A DNA stretch of 64,000 nucleotides. Source: SZUA-545 sp050297855 (GTDB lineage: Bacteria; Campylobacterota; Campylobacteria; Campylobacterales; SZUA-545). The position numbers and the translations under genes are program-made. Positions 61,046 to 64,000 of this stretch are shown one piece after another (position 1 is the first letter of the stretch; each line of letters starts with the position of its first letter). Below the pieces are notes generated by a model. That model did no database searches and had not been told where the DNA came from. It saw only the letters and a list, made by a program, of their open reading frames with translations. The stretch covers positions 138,249-202,248 of the forward strand of contig JBNKTC010000004.1 of the NCBI GenBank assembly GCA_050297855.1. The letters are read 5' to 3'.

Positions 61046-61812
61046 AGGGTCCACCCTCCGTCAACGACGATATTCTGTCCTGTGACGAATGCGCTTTCGT
61101 CAAGGGATAGGAAATAGACTGCAGAGGCGACATCTTCCGTACTCCCTATTCGTTTGAGCAGGGTCTTTTCGGAGAGTTTTTTTATAAATTCGGTATCTTT
61201 TACCTTGTCGGGGTTGGGGAAGGGGCCGTAACTGATACTGTTGACCGTTATGTTGTCCCCTGCAAGCATCATGGCGGCATATTTTGTATAGTGGTTTATG
61301 GAGGCTTTCCCTACGCCGTAACTGATGGGGTTGACGGAGTTGATGTCAGGGTAGACGGACGGATCGGGTATAGTCATCCCGTACATGGAAGAGATATTTA
61401 TGATCCGTCCGTGTTGCTGCTTTTTCATAAAGGGGATAACAGCCTGGACGCACTGGTCAATGGATACGACGGTCCCGTCAAATGCATGGTGCCAGTCCTC
61501 TTTCGAAGTCTCATAGAAGTTTTTTGCGACACCGAAATAGGCGTTATTTACCAGGACATCGATTCGTTTGAACTGTTTAAATATCCTGCCAAAGACCTCT
61601 TCTGCCGATGCTCTGTCTGCAATATCGATCGCATAGGCATACTCGGCAGGAATGTCCAGGGAAGAACAAAGCTCCTGGGCTTTTGAAAGGGATGTGGAGA
61701 GGACGATAGTCTTTGCCCCACAGCTGTAAAGGTCTTTTACCATGGCCGATCCCAGATAGCCGGTAGCTCCCGTGATCAAAACTACTTTGTCTTTTAGCGA
61801 AAACTTGGTCAT
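61042..61812 (-). CDS. Short-chain dehydrogenase/reductase
   Basis: A 256-residue classical SDR. Cofactor-binding GATGYLG (15-21), VLVNNAYFGVA (86-96, here NNAY in place of NNAG), catalytic serine in INISSMYG (141-142), Tyr165 and Lys169 in SYGVGKASIN, and terminal GQNIVVDGGWTL. A keto-sugar or a nonulosonate intermediate is a likely substrate from context. ATG 61812 lies just before the upstream gene's stop, with GGAAATAG ahead; a TTG four codons upstream is possible. It is coupled on both sides by overlaps. Confidence 0.86.
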   Translation of the reverse strand: MTKFSLKDKVVLITGATGYLGSAMVKDLYSCGAKTIVLSTSLSKAQELCSSLDIPAEYAYAIDIADRASAEEVFGRIFKQFKRIDVLVNNAYFGVAKNFYETSKEDWHHAFDGTVVSIDQCVQAVIPFMKKQQHGRIINISSMYGMTIPDPSVYPDINSVNPISYGVGKASINHYTKYAAMMLAGDNITVNSISYGPFPNPDKVKDTEFIKKLSEKTLLKRIGSTEDVASAVYFLSLDESAFVTGQNIVVDGGWTL

Positions 61813-61814
61813 CT

Positions 61815-62717
61815 CTATTTCCAATTTGCTGGGTTATAAATATCTTCCGTTATTTTACTAAAAGAAGAGATAATGTAATCCAAGGTATTGTTATCCAGCT
61901 CTTTCAGGTTTTTAAATACCGAGATATTCTCTTGCGCCTGCTCCAGTGTATCACAGCCGAAGAGTATCAGTGCGTTTTCGGCCTGGTTGTCCACAAAGCT
62001 CAGTGCCAGTTCCTGCCTGGAAATCCCAAGTTTTTCGCACAGCTCTGCGTACTTCTGCAGAGGCTCTTGCGCCTGTTTCAGTGTCGAAGGTACTTTTGCC
62101 GGTTCCAGCAGCAGCAGTCCCTGAAGGAAAACACTCCGGATAAATATGAGTTTGTCTTTCGCTTTGGCTTTTTCAAACCACCCTTCAGTGATGGCCCGCT
62201 GATCAAAGATATTGAACGGTATTTGAATAAACTGGATACTCTCATTCTCCAGGGCCAAGTCGAAATCCTCGGAGGTATAAATGGAGACACCGAAGTATCT
62301 GATTTTTTTTCTCTCTTTGAGCAGGTCGACGATTTTTGTATGAGTATCGTTCCATCTGTATAAAAGCTCGCTATCATGTAGAAGGATCGCATACAGGGAG
62401 TCGATCCCGAGGTTGTCCAGTGACGCATTGACATTACTCAGCGCGTCTGCTTCAAAGGGCGCGGATTTGAGTTTGGATATGACAAAAAAGTCTGTTCGGT
62501 TTCTGATGGCTTTGCCCAGGACTGTCTCTGCACTGCCGTAGGCTTGTGCCGTATCAAGACAATTTAATCCCTCGGCACTGATATAGTCGATGATCTTATT
62601 GACGGTCTCCTGGGATGGCTGTCCGTCAGTGTTGGCGATTCCGTAATCCAGACCAAACTGTACTGTTCCTAAGGAGAGTTTGGAAAGTTTCTCATCGCCG
62701 TATGAAATAAATTTCAT
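61815..62717 (-). CDS. Aldo/keto reductase within the pse-type operon
   Basis: A 300-residue TIM-barrel reductase. The tetrad is Asp55 and Tyr60 in LDTAQAYGSAE, Lys82 in VISKLK and His114 in ILLHDSELL. The SLGTVQFGLDYGIANTDGQ start is typical of the group of aldo/keto reductases found in nonulosonate and flagellin-glycosylation loci. Its ATG overlaps the pseC stop by four bases and its stop nearly touches the SDR gene. Two reductases side by side after PseC suggest further reduction of a sugar intermediate (inference). Confidence 0.87.
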   Translation of the reverse strand: MKFISYGDEKLSKLSLGTVQFGLDYGIANTDGQPSQETVNKIIDYISAEGLNCLDTAQAYGSAETVLGKAIRNRTDFFVISKLKSAPFEADALSNVNASLDNLGIDSLYAILLHDSELLYRWNDTHTKIVDLLKERKKIRYFGVSIYTSEDFDLALENESIQFIQIPFNIFDQRAITEGWFEKAKAKDKLIFIRSVFLQGLLLLEPAKVPSTLKQAQEPLQKYAELCEKLGISRQELALSFVDNQAENALILFGCDTLEQAQENISVFKNLKELDNNTLDYIISSFSKITEDIYNPANWK

Positions 62718-63895
62718 CGGGTGCTCTTGTCGAAGATGTCGTTGAGAGTCGAAATGACATATTCCTGTTCCGCATCGCTTAAGGACGGGTACATGGGCAG
62801 AGAGAAACAGGAAGCATAGTAGTGGTCCATATTGGGCGTGGCTTCATCGCCGTATCCCCGTGCCGTGTAGTAGGGCTGTTTATTGATCGGGATATAGTGA
62901 AGCTGGAGACCGATCTCTTTTTCCTGCATCCGCTTAAAAAGTTCCGCTCGCGTGATATTCAGTCGGGCGAAGTCTGCCTGGACTACATAGAGGTGGTAGG
63001 AGGAGTTGCCGTCGAAACGGTAGAGCGGCTGGATAGGGGAAGCACCACAAAACGCGGCATCGTATGCCTGGGCAAGCTTCCGTCTCCGGGCGATAAAGCC
63101 ATCCAGTTTTTTAAACTGAGAGAGCCCCAGGGCACACTGGAAGTCGGTGATCCGGTAGTTAAAGCCCAGGGAGTCCATCTCATAGTACCAAGGGTTGATA
63201 TTCCCTTTCTCATCAAAGGCCATATCGCGGTTGGTGAAGTTTTCCGTCTGACGCTCCATACCGTGCATCCGCAGTTTCAGAAGCTTGTGGTAGAGCACTT
63301 CGCTGTTGGTCGTGATCGCACCGCCTTCCCCCGTTGTCAGGTGCTTGACCGGGTGAAAGGAGAGGATCGAACAGTCCGAATGGGTACAGCTGCCGGCTTT
63401 TACGCCGTTGTATTCCGCACCGATGGAGTGTGCACAGTCTTCCAGGATGATCACCCCGCACTTCTCACGCAATGTGCGGAGTCTCTCCTGGTTGACGGGA
63501 TTGCCGGAAAAGTGTACGGCATAGATCCCTTTGATGGAAGGATCTTCTTTGAGGTATTGCTCGCAAAGCTCTAGATCGATATTCCCGTCTGGGGCGATAT
63601 CCACAAAGACCGGTTTGGCCCCCACATACAGCAGGGCATTGGAGGTTGCCAGGAAGGAGTTGGGGGTCGTAAGGACCTTGTCCCCCTCTTCAAGAAGTAC
63701 CAGTGATGCCAAGTGAAGGGCTGCGGTACCGTTTGCAACCGCTACGGCATACGTGGCTCCGGTATAGGCGCAGATCGCCTCTTCGAACTCCCCGACTTTT
63801 GGTCCGGTTGTCAGATAGCTGGACTGTAATACCTCGACGACCGCATCGATATCCTCTTTACCGATCGACTGTTTACCGTAGGGGATAAATGCCAT
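62714..63895 (-). CDS. pseC: UDP-4-amino-4,6-dideoxy-N-acetyl-beta-L-altrosamine transaminase
   Basis: A 393-residue DegT/DnrJ/EryC1 PLP aminotransferase. It begins FIPYGKQSIGKEDIDAVVEV and LQSSYLTTGPKVGEFE, the PseC start. Key residues: Lys184 in SFHPVKHLTTGEGG binds PLP, with NGTAALHLAS and EDCAHSIGAEYNG around the cofactor. It uses the 4-keto product of PseB. The start overlaps the pseB stop by one base (TAATG), and the stop overlaps the aldo/keto reductase by four. The sequence is full length. Confidence 0.93.
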   Translation of the reverse strand: MAFIPYGKQSIGKEDIDAVVEVLQSSYLTTGPKVGEFEEAICAYTGATYAVAVANGTAALHLASLVLLEEGDKVLTTPNSFLATSNALLYVGAKPVFVDIAPDGNIDLELCEQYLKEDPSIKGIYAVHFSGNPVNQERLRTLREKCGVIILEDCAHSIGAEYNGVKAGSCTHSDCSILSFHPVKHLTTGEGGAITTNSEVLYHKLLKLRMHGMERQTENFTNRDMAFDEKGNINPWYYEMDSLGFNYRITDFQCALGLSQFKKLDGFIARRRKLAQAYDAAFCGASPIQPLYRFDGNSSYHLYVVQADFARLNITRAELFKRMQEKEIGLQLHYIPINKQPYYTARGYGDEATPNMDHYYASCFSLPMYPSLSDAEQEYVISTLNDIFDKSTR

Positions 63896-64000
63896 TAGTG
63901 CCCCTCAGCCATTTCCAGGAAGGCTTCGTGAGTCAGCCACTCGGTGTTGTTGCCGGAGTTATACTCAAAGCCCTGTTCCACCGGTACCCCTTTTTCGCCG
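63895..64000 (-). CDS. pseB: UDP-N-acetylglucosamine 4,6-dehydratase (inverting), C-terminal fragment
   Basis: Only the last 34 codons are present; the rest lies beyond the right edge. The tail GEKGVPVEQGFEYNSGNN followed by TEWLTHEAFLEMAEGH is the typical PseB (FlaA1) end, where FEYNSGxNxxWL is conserved. PseB turns UDP-GlcNAc into UDP-2-acetamido-2,6-dideoxy-beta-L-arabino-hexos-4-ulose, the substrate of PseC. The position directly upstream of pseC with a TAATG junction confirms the call. Confidence 0.88.
   Translation of the reverse strand, partial: GEKGVPVEQGFEYNSGNNTEWLTHEAFLEMAEGH

Overview
The window reads as a contiguous piece of a Campylobacterota (epsilonproteobacterial) chromosome, probably a free-living, comparatively GC-rich member rather than a host-associated Campylobacter or Helicobacter. 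The grounds are a fused hisIE followed by a DUF2393-type membrane protein, histidine kinases whose H-box reads AHQWRQPxN, PseB/PseC-type pseudaminic acid genes, very tight gene packing with 1-4 base overlaps, and frequent GTG/TTG starts. The genus cannot be fixed from sequence reading alone. No phage, insertion sequence or CRISPR array was seen.

Region 1 (1-8244): the end of a YhcC-type radical SAM gene converges on a leftward set containing an outer-membrane barrel, a DUF2393 protein, hisIE, an SPFH/prohibitin-like protein and ilvE. A compact leftward operon follows: TonB-dependent receptor, YfiR-like periplasmic protein, membrane histidine kinase. Region 2 (8363-13964, rightward): an isolated DarB-like ketosynthase, an aldehyde dehydrogenase, an RBBP9-type hydrolase, a small membrane protein and a DUF255/YyaL thioredoxin-domain protein. 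Region 3 (24926 back to 13953, leftward): glyS, atpB, a small membrane protein, a ThiE/TenI-like protein, gatB, ridA, and two overlapping sensor-kinase genes, a PAS-PAS kinase and a large FIST-PAS-PAS hybrid kinase with receiver and HPt domains. glyS is flanked by two inverted copies of an imperfect 35-base repeat.

Region 4 (25179-35027): mainly rightward housekeeping and hypothetical genes (coiled-coil protein plus cyclic-nucleotide-binding protein, ThpR, DUF2905, YjbQ, Pcm, HI0933-type flavoprotein, an odd envelope protein, a thioredoxin, an aldo/keto reductase). Leftward exceptions are a CHAD-domain protein, a hypothetical protein and an orphan OmpR-type response regulator. A 53-codon gene with a good ribosome-binding site ends inside a hairpin.

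Region 5 (35024-64000) is a large surface-polysaccharide locus with tRNA-Asn inside it. It holds a nucleotide-sugar dehydrogenase and UDP-glucuronate 4-epimerase, a Wzz protein, two phosphoglycosyl transferases, a 4,6-dehydratase, several glycosyltransferases, Wzx and a Wzy candidate. A 12-gene rightward operon (43022-54412) starts with rmlA-rmlB, ends with wecE and a YfhO-like membrane protein, and also encodes a GtrB/CsbB-like glycosyltransferase and an EmrE-like small transporter. I read these as a complete undecaprenyl-phosphate-dependent periplasmic glycosylation module for a dTDP-4-amino-4,6-dideoxy sugar. The right edge holds pseB (cut by the window end), pseC, an aldo/keto reductase, an SDR and an SpsF-like cytidylyltransferase, which suggests a variant of the pseudaminic-acid pathway. 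Two phytanoyl-CoA-dioxygenase-like proteins and two methyltransferases point to extensive glycan tailoring.

The strongest candidates for something new are the dTDP-sugar/GtrB/EmrE/YfhO operon, the receptor-YfiR-kinase operon, the PseBC-AKR-SDR-SpsF set, the D-to-N change in the small phosphoglycosyl transferase, the lone DarB-like ketosynthase and the repeats around glyS.
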